Source of the DNA: CAYRNY01 sp964425755
GTDB taxonomy: Bacteria > Chloroflexota > Anaerolineae > Aggregatilineales > Aggregatilineaceae
Direction of reading: 5' to 3'
Assembly (NCBI GenBank): GCA_964425755.1
Contig: CAYRNY010000001.1
Location: forward strand, 429,425 to 493,424
DNA length: 64,000 nt
The translations under genes and the position numbers were made by a program. The notes below the pieces were generated by a model that worked only from the letters and a program-made list of their open reading frames with translations, ran no database searches and was not told the DNA's origin. Of the stretch, positions 1-8,894 are shown one piece after another; positions within the stretch are counted from its first letter, which is position 1; every line of letters starts with the position of its first letter.

Positions 1-75
1 CGGGGACGCAGCAAAATAACCATCAAGCGCCGTATAACGCAAAATAACCCGCAAACCAAACAAGGATACGCCATC

Positions 76-1107
76 ATGGACACCATGCACAGCATCACGA
101 CCACCGCGAATCATCTACCGGCTGGCTACCGCATGCGCCCGCTGGCGCGCGAGGACGCCCCCGCGGTTGCCGCGCTCGTCAACTGGTGCTACCTGGACGA
201 GGTCGGGGCGAAGGCAACCGACGAAGCCGACGTGCTCAACGAGTGGGGCACGCCGGGGTTCGACATGGCCGCCGACACGCGCGCCATCGTCGCGCCGGAC
301 GGCACGCTGGCCGCCATCGCCGAGTGCTGGAACATCACCGAGCCGCGCGTGCGCCCGTACCTGTTCGCGCGCGTGCACCCCGCGCACCGCGATCGCGGCC
401 TGGGCAGCGCGCTGCTGCAGTGGGGCGAGGAACGCGCGCGGGCGGCGATCCCCGGCCTGCCGCCGGAGGCACGCGTCGTGCTGCGCGCCGGTACGTTCAA
501 CACCGTGCGCGACGCGCAAACGCTGCTGGAAAACGCCGGTTTCACGCACGTGCGCACGTTCTACCGCATGCTGATCGAAATGGACGCGCCGCCGCCCGCC
601 CCGGCATGGCCGGACGGGATCACGGTCCGCACGCTGGGCACCGGCAAGGACGACCTGCGTGCCGCCTACGAGGCGAGCCAGGACGTGTTCCGCGACCACT
701 GGGGACACCTGCCGATCAGGTTCGAGACCTGGCTGCACTGGGTCGAAAACAATCCCGATTTCGACCCGGCGCTGTGGTACCTGGCGATGGACGGCGACAC
801 GATCGCCGGGTATTGCTTCTGCCTGCCGAAAATGCCTGAAGACCCCGGCCTGGGCTGGGTCGACGAACTCGGCGTGCGCCGCGCTTACCGGCGACACGGC
901 CTCGGGCAGGCGCTGTTGCAGCACGCGTTCGGCGAACTCTGGCAGCGCGGCACGCGCAAAGTGGGCCTGGGCGTGGACGCGTCCAGCCTGACCAACGCCA
1001 CCCGGCTGTACGAACGAGTCGGGATGCACGTCGCGCGCGAAACGTGGCAGTACGAAAAAGAGCTGCGGCCCGGCATCGAGCTGAGCACGCAGACCGTTGA
1101 AGATTAA
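76..1107 (+). CDS. Tandem GNAT-family N-acetyltransferase
   Basis: 343-residue cytosolic protein built of two GNAT folds, roughly residues 18-165 and 185-330. Each carries an acetyl-CoA pyrophosphate-binding loop of the Q/RxxGxG/A type (RDRGLGSA in the first, RRHGLGQA in the second), so both could bind acetyl-CoA. Known two-domain GNATs include mycothiol synthase and antibiotic or amino-acid acetyltransferases; the substrate cannot be read from the sequence. The ATG at 76 has AAGG about ten bases upstream. The next gene, 71 bp downstream on the same strand, is a second tandem GNAT of almost the same length, so the pair probably arose by gene duplication and may be co-transcribed. A nearly as long open frame on the opposite strand is a GC-rich shadow. 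Confidence 0.9.
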   Translation: MDTMHSITTTANHLPAGYRMRPLAREDAPAVAALVNWCYLDEVGAKATDEADVLNEWGTPGFDMAADTRAIVAPDGTLAAIAECWNITEPRVRPYLFARVHPAHRDRGLGSALLQWGEERARAAIPGLPPEARVVLRAGTFNTVRDAQTLLENAGFTHVRTFYRMLIEMDAPPPAPAWPDGITVRTLGTGKDDLRAAYEASQDVFRDHWGHLPIRFETWLHWVENNPDFDPALWYLAMDGDTIAGYCFCLPKMPEDPGLGWVDELGVRRAYRRHGLGQALLQHAFGELWQRGTRKVGLGVDASSLTNATRLYERVGMHVARETWQYEKELRPGIELSTQTVED

Positions 1108-1178
1108 CCGTTCGGACGGGTGCGGGGGCGCGGCGCGTCCCTGCACCCCGGCTAACGTTTATTAACGAGGGGCCAATC

Positions 1179-2201
1179 ATGCTTGAGGTTGTCGTTCCAC
1201 CGCTAGGAACAAAACCCGGCAGCACATCTGCCGGTGGAAAATTGACCGTGACTATACGCGACTTTACGCCCGACGATTACCAGGCCGTGTCCGAGCTGCA
1301 GAACGCCGTCTACCCTGACTACCCATCCGTGCCGCAAGACTGGATCGAGGCTGACGAAAGCCGCGCGGAACACTGCAAACACCACCGCTGGATGGTCGAG
1401 GCCGGTGGGCAGGTCGTCGCCGTCGGGCAGTACGACCAGCACGCCTGGACCTACCACCCGCAGCACTTCGCGCTGATGGTACGCGTGCACCCGGACTACC
1501 AGGGACGCGGCATCGGCACGGCGCTCTACGAGCACATCATGGCAGCGCTGGCGCCGTTCGAGCCGCTCCAACTGCAGGCGATGGCGCGCGCCGACCACCC
1601 GCACGGGCTACGCTTTCTCGAACAACGCGGCTTCAAGGAACACGTCCGTGAACAGCGCTCCGCGATCGTCCCGGCGGAATTCGACCCGGCCCCATTCATG
1701 GGCATCGAAGACCGGCTCGCCGCCGAGGGCCTCACGCTCAAATCGTACCTTGAACTGGCGAACGATCCCGACCGCGACCGCAAAGCGTATGAGCTGGACA
1801 TGGCCGCGACGCCCGACGTCCCCGGCCTGGACGACTTCACACCGCCGTCATTCGAGCAGTACAAAAAAGACGTGCTTGATCGCCCGCTGCTGCTCAAAGA
1901 CGTGTGCCTGTTCGCGGTGACGTCGGACGGGGAATACGTCGGGATAACGTCGCTGTGGGCCGACCGCGCCAGCGACATGCTCTACACCGGCTTCACCGCC
2001 GTGCGGCGCGACTACCGGCGTAAAGGCATCGCGACCGCGCTGAAGGTGCGCGCCCTGACGTGGGCCAAGGCCAACGGTATCACGCGCATCAACACCGACA
2101 ACGCCGACACCAACCCGATGCTGCAACTCAACTACCGCCTGGGCTTCCGCCCGCTGCCCGCCTGGGTAACGTTCAGGAAGAAGCTGAACACGCAGGCATA
2201 G
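1179..2201 (+). CDS. Tandem GNAT-family N-acetyltransferase (paralogue of upstream gene)
   Basis: 340-residue protein with two GNAT domains, about residues 25-170 and 195-335. The acetyl-CoA loops are QGRGIGTA and RRKGIATA. The substrate is unknown. Start choice: the ATG at 1179 has a strong GAGGGG Shine-Dalgarno at 1167-1172. It adds 23 residues without similarity to a GNAT fold, and the domain proper begins at an in-frame GTG at 1248, which has only a weak ribosome site. I keep 1179 but the N-terminal extension may be untranslated. It lies directly downstream of the first GNAT gene and is followed by a nested palindromic repeat, which probably ends the unit. Confidence 0.88.
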   Translation: MLEVVVPPLGTKPGSTSAGGKLTVTIRDFTPDDYQAVSELQNAVYPDYPSVPQDWIEADESRAEHCKHHRWMVEAGGQVVAVGQYDQHAWTYHPQHFALMVRVHPDYQGRGIGTALYEHIMAALAPFEPLQLQAMARADHPHGLRFLEQRGFKEHVREQRSAIVPAEFDPAPFMGIEDRLAAEGLTLKSYLELANDPDRDRKAYELDMAATPDVPGLDDFTPPSFEQYKKDVLDRPLLLKDVCLFAVTSDGEYVGITSLWADRASDMLYTGFTAVRRDYRRKGIATALKVRALTWAKANGITRINTDNADTNPMLQLNYRLGFRPLPAWVTFRKKLNTQA

Positions 2202-2250
2202 CGCGGATGGTTCCCAAAGCTTGTTTGCTAGTGCGCTTTTTCGCTCAGAG

Positions 2251-2324
2251 CCTCACCCCCTGGCCCCCTCTCCATTTTGAAGAATGGAGAGGGGGAAGTT
2301 GAGCGAAGCGAAACGGGGATGAGG
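2251..2324. repeat. Nested palindromic intergenic repeat
   Basis: A perfect 13-bp inverted repeat (2264-2276 with 2283-2295, loop of 6) is nested inside an outer imperfect repeat (2251-2259 with 2315-2324). There is no T-run after the stem, so it is more like a REP/MITE-type palindrome than an intrinsic terminator, though it could protect the 3' end of the GNAT transcript. No second copy was seen in this window. Confidence 0.6.
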
Positions 2325-2435
2325 TGCCGCCGCCCATCAGCCGGGACGCTCCCCCGCGTCCCAGCACACGTCCCGGTTGAGTGCGGTTGTCCTGTCGCGT
2401 TGCGGGCCGCTATAGGCCGGAGCGCGCGCTTGCGT

Positions 2436-2456
2436 TATACTTGTCTCGTTGCAACG
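2436..2456 (+). promoter_or_regulatory. Candidate -10 box and CGTTGCAACG palindrome before the dehydrogenase
   Basis: TATACT at 2436-2441 resembles a sigma-70 -10 element. A perfect 10-bp palindrome, CGTTGCAACG, at 2447-2456 would overlap the transcription start and could be an operator. No convincing -35 is visible. A start near 2448 would place the in-frame ATG at 2449 at the very 5' end of the RNA and so favours translation from 2482. Confidence 0.35.
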
Positions 2457-2481
2457 CACACTGCGCACTGAGGGAGGCACC

Positions 2482-3516
2482 ATGGCCGAGACACCAGAGC
2501 CGATCCACGTTTTGATCACCGTGCCGTTTGACGAGGAAACGCTCGAGACGTTTCGCGCCGTTTCGGACCGGATCGACATCATGTACCACCCGGCGGACGA
2601 GGTGGGCGATGTGCCTGATGACGTGTGGGCCAAAATCAACGTGCTCTACACGGTGGACGTCGTCCCCGAACCGGCGCTCGCGCCCCAACTGCGCTGGATC
2701 CACACGCACATCGCGGGGGTTGACCACCTGATCGACCAGCCGATCATCAACGCGGAGAACGTGCTGTTGACCACCGCCAGCGGCATCCACGCGACGAACA
2801 TGGCGGAGTACGTGTTTATGATGATGCTGGCCTTCGGGCACCGCCTGCCCCAGATGCTGGCGTACCAGTCCGACTGCAACTGGCCCACCGAGCAAAAATT
2901 CGACACGTTCATGCCGCTGCAATTGCGCGGGAGCACGGTCGGCATCGTCGGTTACGGCAGCATCGGGCGCGAGATCGCGCACATCGCGCACGTGTTCGGC
3001 ATGGAAATCCTCGCCGTGAAGCGCGACGTCCGCCAGCCCGCCGACCCCGATGGGTACATCCTGCCGGGCACAGGCGACCCGGAAGGCGTGTACTTCCACC
3101 GCCTTTACCCGCCGGAAGCGCTGGTCACGATGGTGCGTGACTGCGATTTCGTCGTGATCGCCGTGCCGCTGACCGAATCGACACGCAAGCTGGTAGATGC
3201 CGAAGTGCTGGACGCGATGAAGCCCACCGCGTACCTGATCAACGTCAGCCGGGGCGGCGTCGTCGACGAGGAAGCGCTGCTTGAGGCGCTGCAGAACGGC
3301 GCGATCGCCGGGGCCGCGATGGACGTGTTCGAAGCCGAACCGCTGCCCGCCGACCACCCGCTGTGGAAACAGCCGAACCTGATCATCAGCCCGCACGTCG
3401 CGGGAAACACCGAGAACTACAGCGAAAAAGCGGCTGAGCTGTTCATCGAGAATTTGAAACGCTTCCTGGCACGCAAGGACCTGCTCAACCAGGTGGACCG
3501 CACGCGGGGATATTAG
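2482..3516 (+). CDS. D-isomer-specific 2-hydroxyacid dehydrogenase
   Basis: 344-residue NAD(P)-dependent dehydrogenase of the D-2-hydroxyacid family, cytosolic. The Rossmann loop GIVGYGSIG lies about residue 155-163. The family's catalytic triad is recognisable: Arg in INVSRGGVVDE, Glu in the segment ending AEPLPADHPLW, and His in ISPHVAGNT. The family reduces 2-keto acids to D-2-hydroxy acids or acts on phosphoglycerate, glyoxylate and similar substrates; which one is not determinable here. Start: ATG at 2482 is preceded by GAGGGAGG at 2471-2478. An in-frame ATG at 2449 has no ribosome site. It stands alone between a palindromic repeat and a terminator-like hairpin. Confidence 0.9.
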   Translation: MAETPEPIHVLITVPFDEETLETFRAVSDRIDIMYHPADEVGDVPDDVWAKINVLYTVDVVPEPALAPQLRWIHTHIAGVDHLIDQPIINAENVLLTTASGIHATNMAEYVFMMMLAFGHRLPQMLAYQSDCNWPTEQKFDTFMPLQLRGSTVGIVGYGSIGREIAHIAHVFGMEILAVKRDVRQPADPDGYILPGTGDPEGVYFHRLYPPEALVTMVRDCDFVVIAVPLTESTRKLVDAEVLDAMKPTAYLINVSRGGVVDEEALLEALQNGAIAGAAMDVFEAEPLPADHPLWKQPNLIISPHVAGNTENYSEKAAELFIENLKRFLARKDLLNQVDRTRGY

Positions 3517-3551
3517 CGTCCTGGCGCGGGCACAACGTAATGCCACCACCG

Positions 3552-3580
3552 CGACTCATCCTGGGGATGAGTCGTTTGTG
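3552..3580 (+). terminator. Probable terminator of the dehydrogenase gene
   Basis: A 10-bp perfect stem (3552-3561 with 3565-3574, loop TGG) lies 35 bases after the stop codon and is followed by a T-rich stretch (TTTGTGTTT). It is strong as a hairpin, moderate as a U-tract. Confidence 0.65.
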
Positions 3581-3819
3581 TTTGGGGCGGATGTCAGGCG
3601 TTGCTTGAAGGCCCCTGCTAAACACGGCTGGTTGGATACACCAGCGTTCAAAACCCTCTCAAACCGTCCCTTCACCGCGCGATTTTGACTTGAATTGTAA
3701 ATGTTTCAATACAGTAACTATTAAATTAACAGATAAATTGCTTTAATATATTATGGGGATTGGGGCTCATCTTGCCGCCTGGCATATCACGCGTACTCGT
3801 GTTAAGGAGATGCATTGCA
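3581..3819 (+). other. AT-rich upstream region of the secreted Ig-domain gene
   Basis: The last 135 bases (about 3685-3755) are far richer in A+T than the rest of the window. They contain TTGACT at 3685-3690 with TACAGT 19 bases later (3710-3715), and further TATA-like words around 3745-3752, so promoter activity is likely although no single site is compelling. No gene is seen. The composition break coincides with the start of the large surface protein and may mark an acquired segment or a strong promoter region. Confidence 0.4.
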
Positions 3820-6456
3820 ATGAGTGGAAGAAAATCGGTCATTATCAGCACGCTCTTCATCGTGATTTTCCTCATCGGACTTGCGCCAGCCAGCAGCGAG
3901 CCCGCTGCACAGGCAGACACAACGATTGTCCCCTGGCTCGCTACAGACTATCGCTATCTGCAGATCGCGAGGAACGCAACACCGCCCGCCGGGTTCAGCT
4001 TGCCGGAGTTTGACGACAGCGGCTGGGCTGTGGGGGATGCCGCATTTGGCACGCTGCTCGGCCCGGAGGCGACCTGTACGCTCAACACCACCGTCGAGAC
4101 AACCTGGGACGTTAACTCCGAGCTGATCGTGCGCAAGACCTTCGACCTCCCGGCAGGCACGACCAATCTGCAAGTAGAACTTGCACTTGATAACGACCTG
4201 CGCGGCATCTGGATAAACGGGCAGCAGATTGCCGGTTTCACGATCCATGACGGATGCCCGGCAAGGGGTGACCTGGGCGCGTTCGCTGCCCCGGATGCGG
4301 CACTCGTTGCCGGCACGAATACGCTGGTGGTGCATGTGCTTGATCGCGGCGTCTCCAGTTACCTGGACGTGCACGTTACTGCTGATCTCGAGGGTGCGCC
4401 TCCGCTAACCATCACCACGCCGTCGCCGCTGCCCTCGGCCACCGCTGACGAAACGTACACGGTCATCCTCAACGCCACCGGCGGCACCGGCGCTTACACG
4501 TGGTCGATCAGCGCTGGCGCGCTGCCCGCCGGACTCACGCTGGACCCGGCAACCGGCATCATCTCCGGCACGCCTACGGCTAGCGGGACGTTTACGTTCA
4601 CCGTGCTCGTCACGGACGAAGACGGCACTACCGCGCAGAAGGAATTCACGCTTGAAGTCGTCGAAGCGCCGTCCTTCGTGATCATCACGGGCACGCTGCC
4701 GGATGGGACGGTAGGCGTGCCGTACTCGGCGCTGCTGCAAGCCGAGGGCGGATCGTCAGACTATACGTGGTCGACGATCGCCGGCGCGCTCCCGCCCGGG
4801 CTGACGCTCAACCCGGACACGGGCGCGATCGAGGGCACGCCGACAGCAGCAGGGACGTACGATTTCACCGTACAGGTGACGGACGACGTCACGGGCCAGA
4901 CGACAACCAAAGCCTTCACGATCACCATCGCCGACCTGCCGCCGGAAGCGCCGACGCTGATCAGCCTGGACCCGAATACCGCCGTTGCGGGCAGCGGTGA
5001 GTTTGTCCTGACCGTCACCGGCACGAACTTCGTGAACACCTCGGTGATCTACTGGAACGGGATGCCGCTGGCGACGACTTACATCTCCGCGACGCAGCTT
5101 TCGGCGACGGTGCCCGCCAGCGCCATCGCGACGGCAGGCAGCGCCAGCGTCACGGTCGTTAACCCGGTGGGCGGCACATCGAACGCGCTGACGTTCACGA
5201 TCCTTGAACCCGCACCGGTCAACCAGCCGCCGGTCGCCAACGACGACACCGCAAGCCTTGACGAAGACACGTCCACCGTGATCGATGTCGCGGCGAACGA
5301 CACCGACCCCGACGGAAACCTGGACCCCAGCACGGTCTCGATCGTGGTGCCACCGGCCAACGGCACGCTGACTAATCACGGCAATGGCACCGTCACCTAC
5401 ACGCCGAACCCGAATTTCAGCGGTACGGATAGTTTCACCTACCAGATATGCGACACCGACGGGGCATGCGATCAGGCGGTCGTATCCATCACGGTTAGGC
5501 CCGTCAACGACGCGCCGGTGATGGGTGTCAGCCAAGCGACGGTGACCGTCAACGAAGGGGCGACCGCGACCAACACGGGCACGGTCAGCGACCCCGACGG
5601 TGACAGCGTGACCCTGAGCGCGTCTGTCGGAACTGTCACCGCTAATGGCGCGGGCAACTGGTCATGGAGCTTCACGACGACCGACGGCCCCGCCCAGAGC
5701 CAGCTCGTCACGATCACTGCCGACGATGGCAAGGGCGGTAAAACCAAGGTGACGTTCAATCTCGTCGTGAACAACGTCGCGCCGTCGGCCAACGCCGGGT
5801 CGGACCAGACCGTCTATCGCAATGATCCCGTCAACCTGTCCGGCACATGGACTGACCCCGCAGGCAGCGGGGACAATCCGTATAGTTGGTCGTGGGACCT
5901 GAACGGGGACGGTACTCCCGACAGCAGCGGCGCGGCATCCTACGGGACGCCCGCCCAGGCAACAACGTCGTTCGCGATGGAAGGCATGTATACGCTGCAC
6001 TTCAGCGTGACCGACAAGGACGGCGCGTCCAGCAGCGACACCGTGACGATCACGGTGCTCAACCGTCCGCCGGAATGTTCAACGGCAGGCCCGAGTCCCG
6101 CCAACCTGTGGCCGCCCAATCACCAGATGGTGGCGGTGAGCATCGTCGGCGTGACGGACCCCGAGGGCGACCCGATCACGATCACCATCAGCAGCATCTT
6201 CCAGGATGAGCCAACCAACGGCCTGGGCGATGGCGATATGTCACCGGATGGGCAGGGCATCGGTACGCCCACGGCCCACCTGCGGGCCGAACGCGCCGGT
6301 GTCGATAACGCGCGCTTCTACCATGTCAGCTTCACGGCCAGCGACGGTCACGGCGGGAGCTGTGACGGTACGATCCGCGTCCCCGTAGCGCATGACCAGC
6401 GCAGGAACGCCGAACTTATCGACGAAGGGCCGCTGTACGACTCAACGGCCCCGTAA
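3820..6456 (+). CDS. Large secreted multi-domain Ig/PKD-like protein
   Basis: 878 residues, starting at ATG 3820 with AAGGAG at 3804-3809; an upstream in-frame start is less likely. Residues 1-30 form a Sec signal peptide (hydrophobic VIISTLFIVIFLIGLAPA, then a small-residue cleavage region). A beta-sandwich resembling galactose-binding modules follows (about 35-185). Then come two He_PIG-type putative Ig domains with the GALPAGLTLDPATG and GALPPGLTLNPDTG signatures (about 195-285 and 290-375), an IPT/TIG domain, a cadherin-like domain with PPVANDD and TYTPNPNFSGTDSFTY, another Ig/cadherin-like repeat, a PKD domain (SANAGSDQTV, then SWDLNGDG) and a C-terminal beta domain. Such architectures mediate adhesion or polysaccharide binding. 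No LPXTG, dockerin or membrane anchor is visible, so it is probably released or held by its binding domains. Confidence 0.85.
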   Translation: MSGRKSVIISTLFIVIFLIGLAPASSEPAAQADTTIVPWLATDYRYLQIARNATPPAGFSLPEFDDSGWAVGDAAFGTLLGPEATCTLNTTVETTWDVNSELIVRKTFDLPAGTTNLQVELALDNDLRGIWINGQQIAGFTIHDGCPARGDLGAFAAPDAALVAGTNTLVVHVLDRGVSSYLDVHVTADLEGAPPLTITTPSPLPSATADETYTVILNATGGTGAYTWSISAGALPAGLTLDPATGIISGTPTASGTFTFTVLVTDEDGTTAQKEFTLEVVEAPSFVIITGTLPDGTVGVPYSALLQAEGGSSDYTWSTIAGALPPGLTLNPDTGAIEGTPTAAGTYDFTVQVTDDVTGQTTTKAFTITIADLPPEAPTLISLDPNTAVAGSGEFVLTVTGTNFVNTSVIYWNGMPLATTYISATQLSATVPASAIATAGSASVTVVNPVGGTSNALTFTILEPAPVNQPPVANDDTASLDEDTSTVIDVAANDTDPDGNLDPSTVSIVVPPANGTLTNHGNGTVTYTPNPNFSGTDSFTYQICDTDGACDQAVVSITVRPVNDAPVMGVSQATVTVNEGATATNTGTVSDPDGDSVTLSASVGTVTANGAGNWSWSFTTTDGPAQSQLVTITADDGKGGKTKVTFNLVVNNVAPSANAGSDQTVYRNDPVNLSGTWTDPAGSGDNPYSWSWDLNGDGTPDSSGAASYGTPAQATTSFAMEGMYTLHFSVTDKDGASSSDTVTITVLNRPPECSTAGPSPANLWPPNHQMVAVSIVGVTDPEGDPITITISSIFQDEPTNGLGDGDMSPDGQGIGTPTAHLRAERAGVDNARFYHVSFTASDGHGGSCDGTIRVPVAHDQRRNAELIDEGPLYDSTAP

Positions 6457-6484
6457 CCGCCGCTTGACAGGCTGAATCCGACCT

Positions 6485-6517
6485 GGGACCGGGTTACGCG
6501 CCCGGTCCCGTTTTTTT
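6485..6517 (+). terminator. Strong intrinsic terminator
   Basis: Perfect 9-bp GC stem GGGACCGGG/CCCGGTCCC (6485-6493 and 6501-6509) with a 7-base loop and seven T's at 6511-6517, just after the secreted Ig-domain gene. Confidence 0.92.
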
Positions 6518-6611
6518 GACCATAACTGCCTGGTGCAGCGCCGGAACCTTGCCGCCGGGTTGCACGTATACGATAATAAAGGTAAGCAAACTTGGAAGAG
6601 GATGGAACGGG

Positions 6612-6920
6612 ATGACCGAGGAAACACGCAAGGACCAACCGCCGCTGAAGGCGTTCATCAAGCACCAGGGCAAGGCGATCGAGGAAACCGGCAAGGCGCT
6701 GGCGTCCTTGCTGCCGCAAGGCTTCCGTGACCACGCGGAGAGCGCGCTCAACGAGAGCCGCCAGGGCTTCGAGGTGCTGTTCGACGGGGTGATCGATTCC
6801 GTCGAGTCCGGGCTGGACAAGCTGCGCCCCAAGCCGAAGGACGAAGCCGCCAAAAGCAAACCACGCGGTCGAGCAAAAAGCCAGGCCGGCAAAGACAAAG
6901 TGAAGGTCGACGTCGAGTAA
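6612..6920 (+). CDS. Small charged helical protein, function unknown
   Basis: 102 residues from ATG 6612 (purine-rich GAGGATGGAACGGG upstream). It begins MTEETRKDQPPLKAFI. The first 75 residues are predicted by eye to be amphipathic helix, and the last 30 are Lys/Arg/Ala/Glu-rich and probably disordered. There is no signal peptide or membrane segment. It sits after a strong terminator and is convergent with the UbiB-like gene. I do not recognise the family. The GC-type codon use matches the neighbours, and the clear end of similarity to any opposite-strand frame supports a real gene. Confidence 0.6.
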   Translation: MTEETRKDQPPLKAFIKHQGKAIEETGKALASLLPQGFRDHAESALNESRQGFEVLFDGVIDSVESGLDKLRPKPKDEAAKSKPRGRAKSQAGKDKVKVDVE

Positions 6921-6989
6921 CGCGCGACGGCGGCACGACAATTCAATTCACCAGGGGCGGCGCACTTGACCGGCGCGGCCCCTTCTGCG

Positions 6990-8822
6990 TCACGGTCTGC
7001 GCCCGCCCCACAGGGCACGCAGCAGCGCCAGCAACGCCAGCACACCCCCCGCCCCGGCCAGCACCTGCTCGCCCGCCGCATACAGGATCGCGGCGCTGAG
7101 CGAAAAGCCCGCCGCCAGCACCCCCGCCACCAACCGCAGCACGGCGTCTTCCACGCGCCCCAGGTCGCGCGTCAGGTCCGGCGCAGGCGTCACGCGCACG
7201 ACGAGATCGCCCCGGTCCGCGCGGCGCAGCACGGAATCTGCGACCAGGGGAAGCTGCGCGCTCCGCCGGGCGATCTCAAACCCGGAGTCCATGAGTTGTT
7301 CGAGCACGTCTTCGCTGAGCAGCGCGCGCAGGGTTTTCGGATTCAGCAGGTCGCGCGGCGTGACCTTCGGCGGCAGCCCGTCCGGCACGGCGTCGCTTTC
7401 GCCAGCCAGTTCCTGCGCGAACGGCCCGATCTCGCGCCAGGGATCGAAGTCCGGGTCGATGCTCGTCACCAGCCCGGTCAGGATGCCGATCGCGCGGGTG
7501 AGCACGATGAAGTCCTGCGGCACCTGGAAGGGCAGCGAGAAGATCAGGTCCTGGAACTCCCGCCCCAGGTCGCGCATTTCGGTAAACTGCATCTCGCTGA
7601 TCTCCGACAGGCTCATACCCCAGAGACGGTCGAACACGCGGCGCGTCGCCTGCTCGATGCGCCCTCGATCCGCGCCCGGCAGCAGCACGCCCAGGGTTTC
7701 GTAAGCGGCGACGAGACGTTCTGCGTCGCGCGTGGTCAGCGCGATCAGGGCCTCGCGCAGGCCGGTTTCGATCGCCGGGGTCAGACGCCCAACCATGCCG
7801 AAATCGACGAAGATCAGGTAGAACGGGCGGCCACGCAGCGGGGTGCCGTTGCCGTGTTGCCCGCTGCCGGTCGGCGAATCGGGGTCCAGCGGGTAAACGA
7901 AGAGGTTGCCGGGATGCGGATCGGCATGGAACACGCGCTGCCGGAACACCATCCACAGGTACGTGGCGATCAGGCGGCGCGCCACGTCGCGGCGGTCGAC
8001 TCCGGCCTCCTCAAACGCTGCGATATCGGTGACCTTGATCGCGGTGACGTCTTCCAGCGTCAGCACGCGGCGTGTGGAATAGTCAGGATACACGCCGGGG
8101 ATGTACACGCCCTTGTCCGAAGCAAACAGGCGCTGGAACAACGCGACATTCTGGGCCTCGTGCGTGTAGTCGAGTTCTTCCCACAGCGCCGCGCTGAACT
8201 CTTCCAGCAGCGCGGGCACGTCCGCCCGCCGCCGGATGAAGCCCAACCGCATGGCCCACCCCGCGACCACGTCGAGCGCTTGCAGGTCGGTGTGCACCAG
8301 CGAGCGGATGCCGGGCCGCTGGACCTTCACCACCACCTGCTCCCCGCCAGGCAGCCGCGCGCGGTGCGCCTGCCCCAGCGACGCCGCCGCGACCGGGTTC
8401 GTGTCAAAACTGGCGAAGCGCGTCTCTACCGCGCCTAGTTCGGCATCAACGGTCGGGCGAATCTGGGCGAAGGGCACGATCGGGACTTCGTCCTGCAGGC
8501 CCGCGAGTTCGTCGATCACTTCCGGCGGCAGGACGTCGGCGCGGCTGGAGATGAACTGTCCCAGCTTGATCATCACGCCGCCCATAGCGGTCGCCATGCT
8601 GCGGAACTCGCGCGCCCACCCGCGCAGCCGCTGCGACCGCCCGCGACTTACCACGCGCTCGCCCAACACATGCCGCAGCACGAGCTCCCAGCCCAGCACG
8701 CGCGCAAAGAGCCACGCGGCAAACAGCAGCGTGCGCCGGTAGCGGCCCCAGTGTAGGCGGTACGGCGCGAGTTCAGCGCTCAGATCGCCGGGCGAGCCAT
8801 CAGGGGATACGGTATCGGTCAT
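6990..8822 (-). CDS. ABC1/UbiB-family atypical protein kinase-like protein
   Basis: 610 residues. It carries the diagnostic UbiB motifs: the KxGQ element (MIKLGQFISSRADVLPPE, about residue 83), the nucleotide-binding lysine in VVVKVQRPGI, the catalytic-loop equivalent HADPHPGNLF and a DFG-type VDFGMVGRL. Two hydrophobic helices at the extreme C-terminus (about 560-605) anchor it in the membrane. UbiB-type proteins are ATPases that support isoprenoid-quinone or lipid biosynthesis; direct kinase activity on proteins is not typical. In this window it is a single gene without quinone genes beside it. About 610 residues is somewhat longer than the usual 540-560. Confidence 0.9.
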   Translation of the reverse strand: MTDTVSPDGSPGDLSAELAPYRLHWGRYRRTLLFAAWLFARVLGWELVLRHVLGERVVSRGRSQRLRGWAREFRSMATAMGGVMIKLGQFISSRADVLPPEVIDELAGLQDEVPIVPFAQIRPTVDAELGAVETRFASFDTNPVAAASLGQAHRARLPGGEQVVVKVQRPGIRSLVHTDLQALDVVAGWAMRLGFIRRRADVPALLEEFSAALWEELDYTHEAQNVALFQRLFASDKGVYIPGVYPDYSTRRVLTLEDVTAIKVTDIAAFEEAGVDRRDVARRLIATYLWMVFRQRVFHADPHPGNLFVYPLDPDSPTGSGQHGNGTPLRGRPFYLIFVDFGMVGRLTPAIETGLREALIALTTRDAERLVAAYETLGVLLPGADRGRIEQATRRVFDRLWGMSLSEISEMQFTEMRDLGREFQDLIFSLPFQVPQDFIVLTRAIGILTGLVTSIDPDFDPWREIGPFAQELAGESDAVPDGLPPKVTPRDLLNPKTLRALLSEDVLEQLMDSGFEIARRSAQLPLVADSVLRRADRGDLVVRVTPAPDLTRDLGRVEDAVLRLVAGVLAAGFSLSAAILYAAGEQVLAGAGGVLALLALLRALWGGRRP

Positions 8823-8894
8823 GCGTGCGCGCTCCTGGATCGTGCGCTCGGCCCTATCATATATACACGCCCATGCTACCGTTTTCTGCCACGC

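Noticed and set aside
115..1146. 343-codon minus-strand frame opposite the first GNAT gene
   Set aside because: Arg/Ala/Gln-rich shadow without motifs. The plus-strand frame has two GNAT domains.
2264..2295. Intrinsic terminator for the second GNAT gene
   Set aside because: The stem is strong but no T-run follows on either strand; listed as a palindromic repeat instead.
2410..3549. 379-codon minus-strand frame opposite the dehydrogenase
   Set aside because: Its composition is that of an antisense shadow and it shows no domain motif. The plus-strand gene has a ribosome site and a complete catalytic triad.
6966..8438. 490-codon plus-strand frame opposite the UbiB-like gene
   Set aside because: Gln/Arg/His-rich shadow, whereas the minus strand has all UbiB motifs.
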